Origin: DSWT01 sp035373625
GTDB lineage: Bacteria; Chloroflexota; Anaerolineae; B4-G1; SLSP01
Assembly: GCA_035373625.1 (NCBI GenBank)
Contig: DAOSNS010000022.1
Coordinates: forward strand, 11,036 to 75,035
DNA length: 64,000 nt
Direction of reading: 5' to 3'
Of the stretch, positions 35,445 to 43,391 are shown piece by piece. Both the position numbers and the translations under genes were made by a program. Position 1 is the first letter of the stretch. Every line of letters begins with the position of its first letter. Under the pieces are notes generated by a model that was not told where the DNA came from, did no database searches, and saw only the letters and a program-made list of their open reading frames with translations.

Positions 35445-35972
35445 ATGCGACTTTCCACATTAGGACGCTACGCGCTGCGGGCGATGGTAGACCTGGCTCT
35501 GCACCAGGATCAAGGCCCGGTGCAACGCAAGGACATTGTCGCGCGGCAGGAGATTTCGAGCAACTATCTGGCGCATTTGTTTGTCAAGCTCCGCGAGGCT
35601 GGGCTGATCGAAAGCGTCAAAGGGCCGGGCGGTGGATACATACTCGCCCGCAGCGCGGCCGACATCAGCGCAGGCGATGTGCTACGCGCGGTAGAGGAGA
35701 TTCTGGAGCCGGTCTTTTGCGTGGATACTAACCCCGAAGTGTATTGCCCGCGCATGGATGCGTGCGTGACACATCTGTTATGGGCGCAGTTAGGTCAGCG
35801 CATTATCGAGTTGTTGGATTCCGTCACTTTGGCCGAATTGTGCGAACAGTCGCGCTTTTTGACCGCTAAGGAGCACATTGATAATGCCAGCACAGAAACG
35901 GGTCGTGGTCGCTTTGAGCGGCGGAGTAAACAACTCGGCGGCAGTATCTATATTAACGGCGCAGGGATATAA
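35445..35972 (+). CDS. Rrf2-family transcriptional regulator
   Basis: 175 aa. The winged helix is MRLSTLGRYALRAMVDLALH with EISSNYLAHLFVKLREAGLI and the wing GPGGGYILARSAADIS. Three Cys (FCVDTNPEVYC, then PRMDAC) form a possible Fe-S cluster site as in IscR, with spacing C-x8-C-x5-C. GGAG precedes the ATG; a longer frame starts in the promoter. The protein is longer than usual: the last about 30 residues (from STETGRGRFERRSKQ) are read through an mnmA-like remnant in another frame, so the natural end was probably near 35880. It likely senses Fe-S or cysteine status and controls cysK (inference). Confidence 0.88.
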   Translation: MRLSTLGRYALRAMVDLALHQDQGPVQRKDIVARQEISSNYLAHLFVKLREAGLIESVKGPGGGYILARSAADISAGDVLRAVEEILEPVFCVDTNPEVYCPRMDACVTHLLWAQLGQRIIELLDSVTLAELCEQSRFLTAKEHIDNASTETGRGRFERRSKQLGGSIYINGAGI

Positions 35973-35973
35973 T
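35884..35973 (+). pseudogene. mnmA-like PP-loop ATPase remnant (N-terminus only)
   Basis: An ATG with AAGGAG 10 nt upstream opens MPAQKRVVVALSGGVNNS then AAVSILTAQGYN. This matches the first about 30 residues of the tRNA 2-thiouridylase MnmA (KVAVAMSGGVDSSVAA, with Asp-Ser changed to Asn-Asn in the PP-loop). Homology ends at the TATAAT that precedes cysK. The rest of the gene is missing. Rrf2-mnmA neighbours are common, which supports a deletion. Confidence 0.55.
35968..35973 (+). promoter_or_regulatory. Possible -10 box for cysK
   Basis: TATAAT at 35968-35973, 34 nt before the cysK ATG, at the end of the mnmA remnant. No good -35 is seen at 17 bp. Confidence 0.35.
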
Positions 35974-36007
35974 CAGGAGACACACAGACTATCTACGGAG
36001 GATCACA

Positions 36008-36934
36008 ATGAAGATCGCACAAGACATCACCCAATTGGTAGGGAACACGCCGCTGGTACGGCTGAATCGCGTGACCGAGGGCGTTGTCGCCGAGGTCGTC
36101 GCTAAGCTAGAATTCTTTAATCCGCTGGGCAGCGTCAAAGACCGCATCGGCGTCAGCATGATCAATGCCGCCGAGAAAGCCGGGCGCATTGGGCCGGAGA
36201 CGGTCATCATCGAACCGACCAGTGGCAACACCGGCATCGCGCTGGCGTTTGTGGCCGCGGCGCGCGGCTACAAGTTGATTCTGACCATGCCCGACACGAT
36301 GAGCGTGGAGCGGCGCAAGCTGCTGCGCGCGCTGGGCGCGGAACTGGTGCTCACCCCCGGCGCGGAGGGGATGAAGGGCGCCATCGCCAAAGCCAATGCG
36401 TTGGCTGCCGAAACGCCCAATGCTTTCATTCCACAGCAATTCCAGAACCCGGCCAACCCGCAGATTCACCGCGAGACGACGGCGCTGGAAATCTGGAACG
36501 ATACCGACGGTAAAGTGGACATTCTGGTGGCGGGCGTGGGCACCGGCGGCACCATCACCGGTGTTGGCGAAGTGCTCAAGGCCAAAAAGCCTTCCTTCAA
36601 AGTCATCGCCGTCGAGCCGGCCGAGTCGCCGGTGCTGGCGGGCGGCGCGCCCGGCAAGCACAAAATCCAGGGCATCGGCGCAGGGTTCGTGCCCGACGTG
36701 TTGAACACAAGCATTATTGACGAAATTTTCCACGTCACCAGCGAGGAAGCGCTGGCCATGGGACGGCGACTGCCGAAAGAGGAGGGCATCCTGGCCGGCA
36801 TCAGCTCTGGCGCGGCGGTTCACGCTGCCGTCGAAGTCGCCAAACGGCCCGAAAACGCGGGCAAGCTCATCGTCGTCATCTTGGCGAGCACCGGCGAGCG
36901 TTACCTGAGCACGCCGTTGTTCGAGACCGAGTAA
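36008..36934 (+). CDS. cysK: Cysteine synthase (O-acetylserine sulfhydrylase)
   Basis: 308 aa. The PLP lysine is Lys44 in NPLGSVKDRIGVSM. The phosphate and substrate loops are EPTSGNTGIALAFVAA and GVGTGGTITGVGEVL. The C-terminal GISSGAAVHAAVEVA is typical. It joins O-acetylserine and sulfide to cysteine with PLP. CGGAGG precedes the ATG. It sits 35 bp after the Rrf2 stop and could share its transcript. Confidence 0.96.
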   Translation: MKIAQDITQLVGNTPLVRLNRVTEGVVAEVVAKLEFFNPLGSVKDRIGVSMINAAEKAGRIGPETVIIEPTSGNTGIALAFVAAARGYKLILTMPDTMSVERRKLLRALGAELVLTPGAEGMKGAIAKANALAAETPNAFIPQQFQNPANPQIHRETTALEIWNDTDGKVDILVAGVGTGGTITGVGEVLKAKKPSFKVIAVEPAESPVLAGGAPGKHKIQGIGAGFVPDVLNTSIIDEIFHVTSEEALAMGRRLPKEEGILAGISSGAAVHAAVEVAKRPENAGKLIVVILASTGERYLSTPLFETE

Positions 36935-37012
36935 CTCAATTCTGTGAATCTTGATCCTTCTTAGGCTGTGATTTAATCGCCAGGCGGGGGGCGCGGAACG
37001 GGCCGCCGAATA

Positions 37013-37047
37013 AAGAAACGGGAGAGGATTGCTCTCTCCCGTTTCTT
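37013..37047. terminator. Bidirectional terminator between cysK and the peroxiredoxin gene
   Basis: A perfect 14-bp stem (AAGAAACGGGAGAG 37013-37026 with CTCTCCCGTTTCTT 37034-37047), loop of 7, T-rich on both exits. Confidence 0.85.
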
Positions 37048-37093
37048 CTTTGGACTACGAGATACACTATCTGCCAGGATGTACCGTCGCCGT

Positions 37094-37810
37094 TTATTTC
37101 TTCATAATGGTGGCCAGGATTTGCTCTTTCGGCAGCTTCTTGGTGCAGAAGAACCAATCGTAACAATGCATCTCCGTCTGGTTCTCCATACGTTCCTTGG
37201 CGACACCGCAGGAGCCGGCCGTCGGTACAATGACGTCATCGCCTGGACGCCAATCGGCCGGCGTGGCGACGGAAAAGGCATCGGCGGTTTGAAGCGCGAC
37301 GACTACCCGGTACAGTTCGTCAAAGTTGCGTCCCAGGCTGAGGGGGTAATAGATGATGGTGCGAATGATCCCCTTAGGATCAATCACAAATACCGCCCGC
37401 ACAGCTTTGGTGGAACTCTCGCCGGGTTGAATCATGCCGTACTTTTTGGCGACTTCCATGGTGATGTCTTCGATTAAGGGGAAGCGTACCTCGACATCTT
37501 TCATCCCTTTGTATTCGATCTTCTCTTTGATGGTGCGTAGCCAGGCGATATGGCTATACAGACCGTCCACCGACAGCCCCACCAGTTTGCAGTTCACCTG
37601 GGCAAACTTTTCTTCCATCGTCGCAAATGTCATAAATTCTGAGGTGCAGACGGGGGTAAAATCGGCCGGATGGCTGAACAAAATGACCCAACTCCCGGCA
37701 TATTGATCGGGGAAGTCAATCGGGCCCTGTGTCGTCACGGCCTTGAATGAGGGTGCCTTGTCGCCAATGCGCGGCATTGAAAAATTTGCGGTCGTATTTT
37801 GAGTCTCCAT
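37094..37810 (-). CDS. Peroxiredoxin, archaeal three-cysteine (Prx6-like) type
   Basis: 238 aa. The peroxidatic Cys55 lies in PADFTPVCTSEF. The C-terminal region carries Cys201 and then Cys216 and Cys222 (MHCYDWFFCTKK), the arrangement known from the Aeropyrum thiol peroxidase (three Cys, the last two six apart). It reduces hydrogen and alkyl peroxides. A strong ribosome site (GGAGG) is present. It lies 138 bp downstream of the Fur/PerR gene on the same strand, which fits a peroxide response unit. Confidence 0.93.
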   Translation of the reverse strand: METQNTTANFSMPRIGDKAPSFKAVTTQGPIDFPDQYAGSWVILFSHPADFTPVCTSEFMTFATMEEKFAQVNCKLVGLSVDGLYSHIAWLRTIKEKIEYKGMKDVEVRFPLIEDITMEVAKKYGMIQPGESSTKAVRAVFVIDPKGIIRTIIYYPLSLGRNFDELYRVVVALQTADAFSVATPADWRPGDDVIVPTAGSCGVAKERMENQTEMHCYDWFFCTKKLPKEQILATIMKK

Positions 37811-37948
37811 AAAAAAACCTCCTATTGTGTGATATTGCGCCTTGTGGTTAATCCGCTAGACCTATGCTGGCGCTGCGTATCGGTCCAACGGTACTTATAT
37901 TGTTTTCCGGCCTGAACTGATTGAAATTGTCCTCAAGTGAGTCATGTT

Positions 37949-38386
37949 TTAGATTTGCGGCTTTGCCTGGCAGTCCGGGCAGATGCCATAGAAGTCGAAG
38001 CGGTGGCCGGTGATGCGATAGCCGGTTTGCGCTTCCAGTTCCCTGGCCAGATTGGGCGCAGTGATGAACGCTACGTCACTGATGCGATGACATTGGGTGC
38101 AGATGAGGTGAATGTGCGGGGTGGGGTTGCTGGCGTCATAGTGCGTGTCGCCATCGCTGAAGCTGATTTCGACCACTTCGCCCAAGTCTCGCAACAGATT
38201 CAACGTCTTGTATACCGTCGCCAGGCTGGTGGTGGGGAAGCGCGTTCTCAACCGTTCGTAGAGTTGCGCCGCGCTGGGATGCTCGTCGCTTTCAATGAGC
38301 ATTTCCAGCAATGCCAGCCGCTGCGGGGTAATGCGACAGTCCCGTTCGCGCAATTTGGCAATCAGGGTTTCAAGACGGCTCTCCAT
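37949..38386 (-). CDS. Fur/PerR-family regulator
   Basis: 145 aa. The winged helix (RITPQRLALLEMLIESDEHP, then TTSLATVYKTLNLLRDLGEV) and the metal-sensing C-terminal domain (HYDASNPTPHIHLICTQCHR) are present. Two CxxC pairs (CTQC and CPDC) make the structural zinc site. HIH and Asp residues fit a PerR-like iron/manganese site, so PerR is more likely than Fur, but this is not settled by sequence. A perfect palindromic operator lies 15 bp upstream, indicating self-repression. The next gene downstream is a peroxiredoxin. Confidence 0.9.
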   Translation of the reverse strand: MESRLETLIAKLRERDCRITPQRLALLEMLIESDEHPSAAQLYERLRTRFPTTSLATVYKTLNLLRDLGEVVEISFSDGDTHYDASNPTPHIHLICTQCHRISDVAFITAPNLARELEAQTGYRITGHRFDFYGICPDCQAKPQI

Positions 38387-38400
38387 TTTTATAATCTTTC

Positions 38401-38425
38401 CTTATAGATAATTATTATCTATAAG
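38401..38425. promoter_or_regulatory. Fur/PerR box (perfect 25-bp palindrome)
   Basis: CTTATAGATAAT-T-ATTATCTATAAG, a perfect inverted repeat around 38413. The inner part GATAAT-N-ATTATC fits the 7-1-7 Fur/PerR operator. It lies just upstream of the regulator's own ATG. Confidence 0.85.
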
Positions 38426-38534
38426 ATATTGTACTCTATATTGGTTTTTTGTCAAGAGGGAAAAGTAAAAAATCGCGGTGTGAATTGTTGATTTGTGGGC
38501 GGGTTATGGGTGGCAAATTGTGGGTTATGATCCG

Positions 38535-38568
38535 CCATTTCCAATTCGCCATTTGCCATTCACTATGG
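38535..38568. repeat. Degenerate heptamer repeat
   Basis: GCCATTTCCAATTCGCCATT then TGCCATTCACTATGG, the same 7-bp repeat family as at 21.3 and 41.4 kb, running into the stop of the MDR gene. Confidence 0.55.
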
Positions 38569-40332
38569 CAACATCACCCGTAACAACTCCGCCTCTGCCT
38601 CGTTCGTCCATTCGCGCCCATCCTTGAGTTTAGCGTAGACGGTGGGGAGCACATCCTTCAAATCGGTCAGCGCGGTGAGGGGCAGCGGTTTGATATGGGG
38701 GTAGATGACGATCTTGCCGGGGAAGCGCGTCTCGTCCACGGCCTTGAGACCGTCGTAGGCGGCTTCCAGCGAGCCGATGGCGGCGACAGAGCGGTTAGGC
38801 GAGAGTTGGCCGGTTTCCGCCTGTTCCAGCATAAAGCGCATGTTCTCGATCGTGGAGGCCGAGTGTCCGATGATGCGCGTCTGCCGGAGATAGACGTCGC
38901 TCAGGTCAATCTCCGCGAATTTGCCGCGCGGCACACCCGCGAAGATGTTCATCACACCTTTGGGCGCCAGATGCGTGGCCGCGTCGGCAATGACGGGCGT
39001 GACCGGCGCGAGGACGATGATGTCATCAAAGCCGGTTGCTTTGAACGGCGCCATAACGGCAGCGTAGGCTTCTTTGTTCATCGGGTTGAGACAAATGAAC
39101 TCGATGCCCTTGTTTTGCGCTTCCAGGCTAAAACTGGTGCAGAGGTCATCCAGCCGCACATCGCTGACGTCGGTGCAGACGATGACCGCCGGACCGTTTT
39201 CTGCCTCAATGGCTGCCTGGACGTGCATGCGCCCCATCGGGCCGCCCGCCCCGACGAACCACGCGCGCCCACCCGGCTTGAGCGTCGAACGCGCCGGCGT
39301 GTTGCTGTAGGCTGCGGCGATGTTCGTCCCGGTGCTGCCGACGTAGAGCCAGCGGTTGTAGTGGATGCGCCCCACGTCCACTTTGATCGGACGCGGCATG
39401 GGGGTGTCGTCCAACAACGCCATAATGCCGTAGCCTGCCAGGTTGGGACTGATACGCTCGATGAGGTCGGGGTCCGCACCGAGGAGGATGATGTCGTCCA
39501 CGCCCTTGCCGCTGCCGCCGGTGATCCCGGCCGGCGAGACGGGCGCATCGTCGGTCTCCACAGTCGCCGGGTCGGGCAGCTCGGGCACATTCACGACCTC
39601 GATGCCCAATGATGCCGCGCGCGTGCGGAGCCAGCTATCGAAAGCGGCGGGCACGTTGGTCAGCAACAGTTTCGCGGGGTGGGCGGTTTCATCGAAGCCC
39701 TGGCTGAAAGTATATAGCGGTTTGGCGCGCGCCGTGCCGATGATCCACATCGTCCCGTCGGCACGCGGCGCGGTGCGGTAGCGCAGTTGGTACGCAGCAA
39801 TGACGCACGCCCACGGTTCGGTCAGCGCGGCTTCGGCGTAGCCGGTTTCGGGGTTGCGGATGGGAATAAGGTAATTACCGTAATCGCCGTTAAGCACGCG
39901 CTGGTCAATCACGGTATACTCGGAAAGCCCGCCGTCTATCTCGTAGCCGTAGGAGTAGTTTTGCCCGTGATAGAAGATGTCCGCCTGGACGATGAAGCGG
40001 TCTCCCACTTTGTATTGATCGCGCAGCGCCTCGCCGACGCCAACGACGGTGATGCTGACCTCATGGCCGAGCACGACGGGCCGCTCGCGCATGTTGCGGT
40101 GGATGCGCGGGTGGTTCTGCCCTGCGTGGATGACCTTGATATCGGAGAAGCAGTGCCCGCAGGCATCGTGGCGGATGAGCAACTCGTCCGGGCCGTAGGT
40201 GGGCATCGGGATGGTAATCGGTTTGCCGTCCACACCGAAGTTCTCGAAGCCCGCGCCGTAAAGCGGCCACAGGCGGTTGGTCGTTGGTAGGGGAGCATCG
40301 GCGCGGCGGTATTGGGTGAGTTTATCAATCAT
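38563..40332 (-). CDS. Large zinc-dependent MDR-superfamily dehydrogenase (sorbose-phosphate-reductase-like)
   Basis: 589 aa from the ATG at 40332. The alcohol-dehydrogenase catalytic fold is visible in HDACGHCFSDIKVIHAG and PVVLGHEVSITVVGVGE. The nucleotide-binding domain has AWFVGAGGPMGRMHVQAAIE. An insert of about 200 residues (residues about 190-380) makes it much longer than usual MDR proteins. Long members of this type include SorE-like sugar-phosphate reductases, but substrate is not clear here. It is last in a run of minus-strand genes after two URO-D-superfamily proteins with only 27 bp spacing, so likely co-transcribed. Confidence 0.75.
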   Translation of the reverse strand: MIDKLTQYRRADAPLPTTNRLWPLYGAGFENFGVDGKPITIPMPTYGPDELLIRHDACGHCFSDIKVIHAGQNHPRIHRNMRERPVVLGHEVSITVVGVGEALRDQYKVGDRFIVQADIFYHGQNYSYGYEIDGGLSEYTVIDQRVLNGDYGNYLIPIRNPETGYAEAALTEPWACVIAAYQLRYRTAPRADGTMWIIGTARAKPLYTFSQGFDETAHPAKLLLTNVPAAFDSWLRTRAASLGIEVVNVPELPDPATVETDDAPVSPAGITGGSGKGVDDIILLGADPDLIERISPNLAGYGIMALLDDTPMPRPIKVDVGRIHYNRWLYVGSTGTNIAAAYSNTPARSTLKPGGRAWFVGAGGPMGRMHVQAAIEAENGPAVIVCTDVSDVRLDDLCTSFSLEAQNKGIEFICLNPMNKEAYAAVMAPFKATGFDDIIVLAPVTPVIADAATHLAPKGVMNIFAGVPRGKFAEIDLSDVYLRQTRIIGHSASTIENMRFMLEQAETGQLSPNRSVAAIGSLEAAYDGLKAVDETRFPGKIVIYPHIKPLPLTALTDLKDVLPTVYAKLKDGREWTNEAEAELLRVMLP

Positions 40333-40359
40333 ATTTTTAGTTCCTCGTACATTTCCCAA

Positions 40360-41424
40360 TCACTTCTTGTGCAATTCACGCAAGAACGCTTCCGCTTCCT
40401 CCGGCGTCAATTGTTCATTGACGATATAGAACAGAAAGCCTTTGCCGCCGAGTTCTTTCTGGATGGTGAACGCACCTTTGCAATCCACGTAGACCTGGCA
40501 GAGTTTGCCGCCGTCGCGGATGCGCTTGAGCAACGGAAGCCAGCCGTCGGCGAGCGGTTGACCGTCGCCGGGCTGCCACTGGATGCCACGCAGTCGCTCG
40601 ATGCTCAGCAGGTGATCCAGGTGGGGAATTTCGCCTTTGCCGTCCAGATGATAGAAACCGTAGTCCAGATGATCACAGCAGGCGACCAGGTCGGGCATGA
40701 CAAACCGCTTGAACATGCGCGGCGAGATCATATATGAGAAGTCGCATTGCAGCATGTACCCCTTGCCCGGCGACCAGCACGGCCCCCAGCAGGCATTGCC
40801 GCGCCCCACGACACTGGTGATTGCATAGAACTCATCGTAGTAGCGCAGCCAGAGCGGGGTGATTTCACGCACCAGCCGATCTACCTCCTCCGGTGCGTCA
40901 ATCAGGTCAAGCAGCAGCTTCTCCGAGCCGCGCAGGCTGGCGAGGATATCCAGGTTGCCACCGATGTCGGTGATGCCGACGAGCACATGGTCGCCCCAAC
41001 GTTCGACGGCTTGCTGCGTCGTTTCGCGCACGCGCCGGAGCCAGGGATTATCGGGATCGTAGGCCAGATGGATGTCCTCCAGCCGTTCGACGCCTTCAAG
41101 GGGCCAGAACCAGGTTGTATCCGGCGTCCACGAGACGCGCGATTCCAAGAAGGCAGCCATCACCCCCGGCCCGAAGTTCACCCACCATTTGGGATAGGCA
41201 TCGCCGAGCCAATGCGTGACTTCGAGGATGCGTTCCCAGTTGTCGAGGATTTGTTCCACCGGGGTATCCAGGCCGTATTTGCTGAACTGTGACCAGTCGG
41301 CTTCGACCGGATCCGTGATTTCCAGCACCACCAGGGGACGTTCCAGCTCCCCGGCCCACCAGGCATTCCAGTCGCGCGCAATGCGCTCCCAGTCCGATTC
41401 GGTAAAGCGGATGTTGATCGTCAT
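40360..41424 (-). CDS. Uroporphyrinogen-decarboxylase-superfamily protein (copy 1)
   Basis: 354 aa from the ATG at 41424 (GGAGGGCC upstream). The longer frame reads an intergenic heptamer repeat as FAICHLLFAICHF and is rejected. URO-D/MtaA-like features include the N-terminal DWNAWWAGELERPLVVLEIT, central GITDIGGNLDILASLRGSEK and the C-terminal DCKGAFTIQKELGGKGFLFY. No heme genes are nearby, so a methyltransferase or carbohydrate-linked role is more likely than heme synthesis. In the same operon as another URO-D protein and an MDR dehydrogenase. Confidence 0.75.
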   Translation of the reverse strand: MTINIRFTESDWERIARDWNAWWAGELERPLVVLEITDPVEADWSQFSKYGLDTPVEQILDNWERILEVTHWLGDAYPKWWVNFGPGVMAAFLESRVSWTPDTTWFWPLEGVERLEDIHLAYDPDNPWLRRVRETTQQAVERWGDHVLVGITDIGGNLDILASLRGSEKLLLDLIDAPEEVDRLVREITPLWLRYYDEFYAITSVVGRGNACWGPCWSPGKGYMLQCDFSYMISPRMFKRFVMPDLVACCDHLDYGFYHLDGKGEIPHLDHLLSIERLRGIQWQPGDGQPLADGWLPLLKRIRDGGKLCQVYVDCKGAFTIQKELGGKGFLFYIVNEQLTPEEAEAFLRELHKK

Positions 41425-41436
41425 ACAAGGCCCTCC

Positions 41437-41517
41437 AAAATGGCAAATGGCGAATAGCAAATGGCAAATGGCAAATGGCAAATACTGAATGACGATTTGC
41501 CATTTGCCATTTGCAGT
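41437..41517. repeat. Heptamer tandem repeats in both orientations
   Basis: Four to five units of GGCAAAT in a row (41446-41482), then the inverse GATTTGCCATTTGCCATTTG at 41493-41512. The two halves can form a hairpin between the two URO-D-like genes. Confidence 0.8.
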
Positions 41518-42627
41518 TTAGTACCGACATTCTTCCTGCACTACCTGCATGAGCCAGCGCATGCGGCCTACGCCGGTGCCGGCGGCAAGGGAGCCGGCGG
41601 TGGTGATTTCCAGGCCACCGGTCGCGCCGGCTTTGTGAAAATCGCTGATGACGCGCTGGCGGATCTCCTCCGGGCTACCATTGCGCAGGAGCATGGGCGG
41701 CAGTTGGCCGTGGATGTAGGCGTCGGGCATTTTTTCGCGGATGAGGGCGGCGTCCACAGTTGGGCCATAGTTGACGGCGCGGATGCCGAGTTCGTATTGC
41801 ATATCCAGCAGGTGCCCCATGGCGCTGTCGGAGTGCTGGTAACGGCGGGCGTTGCCTGGGGCCATGGCTTCGAGCACGCGCTGTAGCACCGGGAAGCAGT
41901 ACTCGCGGTAGAGTTTGCGGTTGAAGAGTGCGGAGTTGTCGTCGGTGATCCACCAGCCCGGTTCGTCGTTGCCGCTGAACTCGCGCAACACGGTGTTGAA
42001 CTCGACCATTTTTTCCGCCAGAATATCGCGGAAGCGGTGCATGAGATCGGGGTAGTCGTAAATCCAGTAGAAGACGGTCTCCGGTTTGAGCACGGATGTC
42101 ATAATCGTCGCCGGGCCGCGGCTGCCCGTGCCGAGTCTGGGCAACGGCTTGCCGGCGGCCTTGCGTGCTTCCCATTCCGCCAGATATGGCGCCGGCAGCG
42201 CCCAGGTACGCATATCCGTCGCTTCGGCCTCGTCGAGGATGCGTGCAAATTCATCGGGGTTATCCGTCGCAGGGGTGAGCCAGGGTGTGCTGCCTTCGTG
42301 ATAGGTGAAGTAGCAATGGAAGAGGTTTTCGATGCGGCACGGCTCGTTTTCCCAGGTATCCTCATTGAAAAAGGCGCGCCCCACATATTCCTGGGTGATA
42401 GCATTGACCTCACGGTGCAGCGCGTTACGGTAGTCCGTGTCTTGATAGTAACGCAACGTCGAAGGGACGCGCATAAATTCAAAGACCCAGTGATCGTCGG
42501 GCGAGAACGACAATGCGCAGCGCGGCTTCTGGGTGGTAAAGGCCTGACAGCGCGCGTTTTCTTCCCAGAACGCCGCCACGTCCAACGATTTCGTCAGTTC
42601 CATAAATTCAGGTTCGATGATAGGCAT
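41518..42627 (-). CDS. Uroporphyrinogen-decarboxylase-superfamily protein (copy 2)
   Basis: 369 aa. The URO-D fold is suggested by RGPATIMTSVLKPETVFYWI, then YREYCFPVLQRVLEAM, HSDSAMGHLLDMQYELGIRA and the C-terminal GGLEITTAGSLAAGTGVG. The superfamily includes heme HemE and the corrinoid methyltransferases MtaA/CmuA; metal-binding His/Cys residues cannot be placed with certainty. GAGGAAA precedes the ATG. Little identity with copies 1 or 3 is visible by eye, so the three are not recent duplicates. Confidence 0.75.
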   Translation of the reverse strand: MPIIEPEFMELTKSLDVAAFWEENARCQAFTTQKPRCALSFSPDDHWVFEFMRVPSTLRYYQDTDYRNALHREVNAITQEYVGRAFFNEDTWENEPCRIENLFHCYFTYHEGSTPWLTPATDNPDEFARILDEAEATDMRTWALPAPYLAEWEARKAAGKPLPRLGTGSRGPATIMTSVLKPETVFYWIYDYPDLMHRFRDILAEKMVEFNTVLREFSGNDEPGWWITDDNSALFNRKLYREYCFPVLQRVLEAMAPGNARRYQHSDSAMGHLLDMQYELGIRAVNYGPTVDAALIREKMPDAYIHGQLPPMLLRNGSPEEIRQRVISDFHKAGATGGLEITTAGSLAAGTGVGRMRWLMQVVQEECRY

Positions 42628-42713
42628 TGTTTTTTCCTCAAAAAGGTAAGTATTTGAAGGTATGTGATCAGGGATTGGGATCAGGAAAGTATATCCGGTT
42701 CTTCTCCTAATCC

Positions 42714-43289
42714 CTACTCCCGAATCACCGTTTTGCCGATTTCGAACGCCGGTCCCAGGTATTCGCCCACGCCGTAGTATCCGCCGTCGTCGGGTGCCCA
42801 GAGGATGGGACGGATTTTCTGGACGGAGAGCTTGCCGTCGGCGTCGAAGACGTCCACGTCGGCCTTGATGTCGAGGATTTCGCCGACAAAGAGGGTATGC
42901 AGGCCGATTTCGAGCGTGTGCAGCAGCTTACATTCCAGCGCCATCGGGAATTCGGCGACGTAGGGGGCGTCCACCAGTTCGCTCTTGACCGGCGTGAGGC
43001 CGGCGGCGGCGAATTTGTCCACGTCGCGCCCGGAAACCAGACCCACGTAATCCGCCTCTTTGACGTACCGCTCCGAGGCGATGTTGACGGTGAAGGCGCC
43101 ACGCGCAACGATGTTGCCGTAGGTGTACGTCGCCTTGCGCAGCGAGACGGAAACACACGGGGGCCGCGAGCAGCAAATGCCACCCCAAGCCGCTGCCATT
43201 AAATTGGGTTTGCCCGCGTCGTCGTAGGTGCCGACGATGAAGACGGGCGTGGGATAGACGATTGTTTTTGCGCCACGAGATGTTTTCAT
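42714..43289 (-). CDS. Flavin reductase (flavoredoxin-like) family protein
   Basis: 191 aa. The split-barrel FMN-binding pattern is clear: TPVFIVGTYDDAGKPNLMAA, CVSVSLRKATYTYGNIVARG, FTVNIASERYVKEADYVGL and VDAPYVAEFPMALECKLLHT. Such proteins bind FMN and reduce flavin with NAD(P)H or carry electrons. GGGAGGAG precedes the ATG. It lies between the signalling hybrid and the URO-D genes on the same strand. Confidence 0.88.
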   Translation of the reverse strand: MKTSRGAKTIVYPTPVFIVGTYDDAGKPNLMAAAWGGICCSRPPCVSVSLRKATYTYGNIVARGAFTVNIASERYVKEADYVGLVSGRDVDKFAAAGLTPVKSELVDAPYVAEFPMALECKLLHTLEIGLHTLFVGEILDIKADVDVFDADGKLSVQKIRPILWAPDDGGYYGVGEYLGPAFEIGKTVIRE

Positions 43290-43391
43290 GGATCTCCTCC
43301 CTTAAGAACAGAGATTGAAGATTGAGAATTAGATTAGGATACTGCTCAATCCCCTCAGTGCTTTCTGTGGTTAAAAATAGGCCAGCAACAC

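Noticed and set aside
36935..37093. Riboswitch or attenuator near cysK
   Set aside because: Only a simple terminator hairpin is visible; no T-box, SAM or leader-peptide pattern upstream or downstream of cysK.
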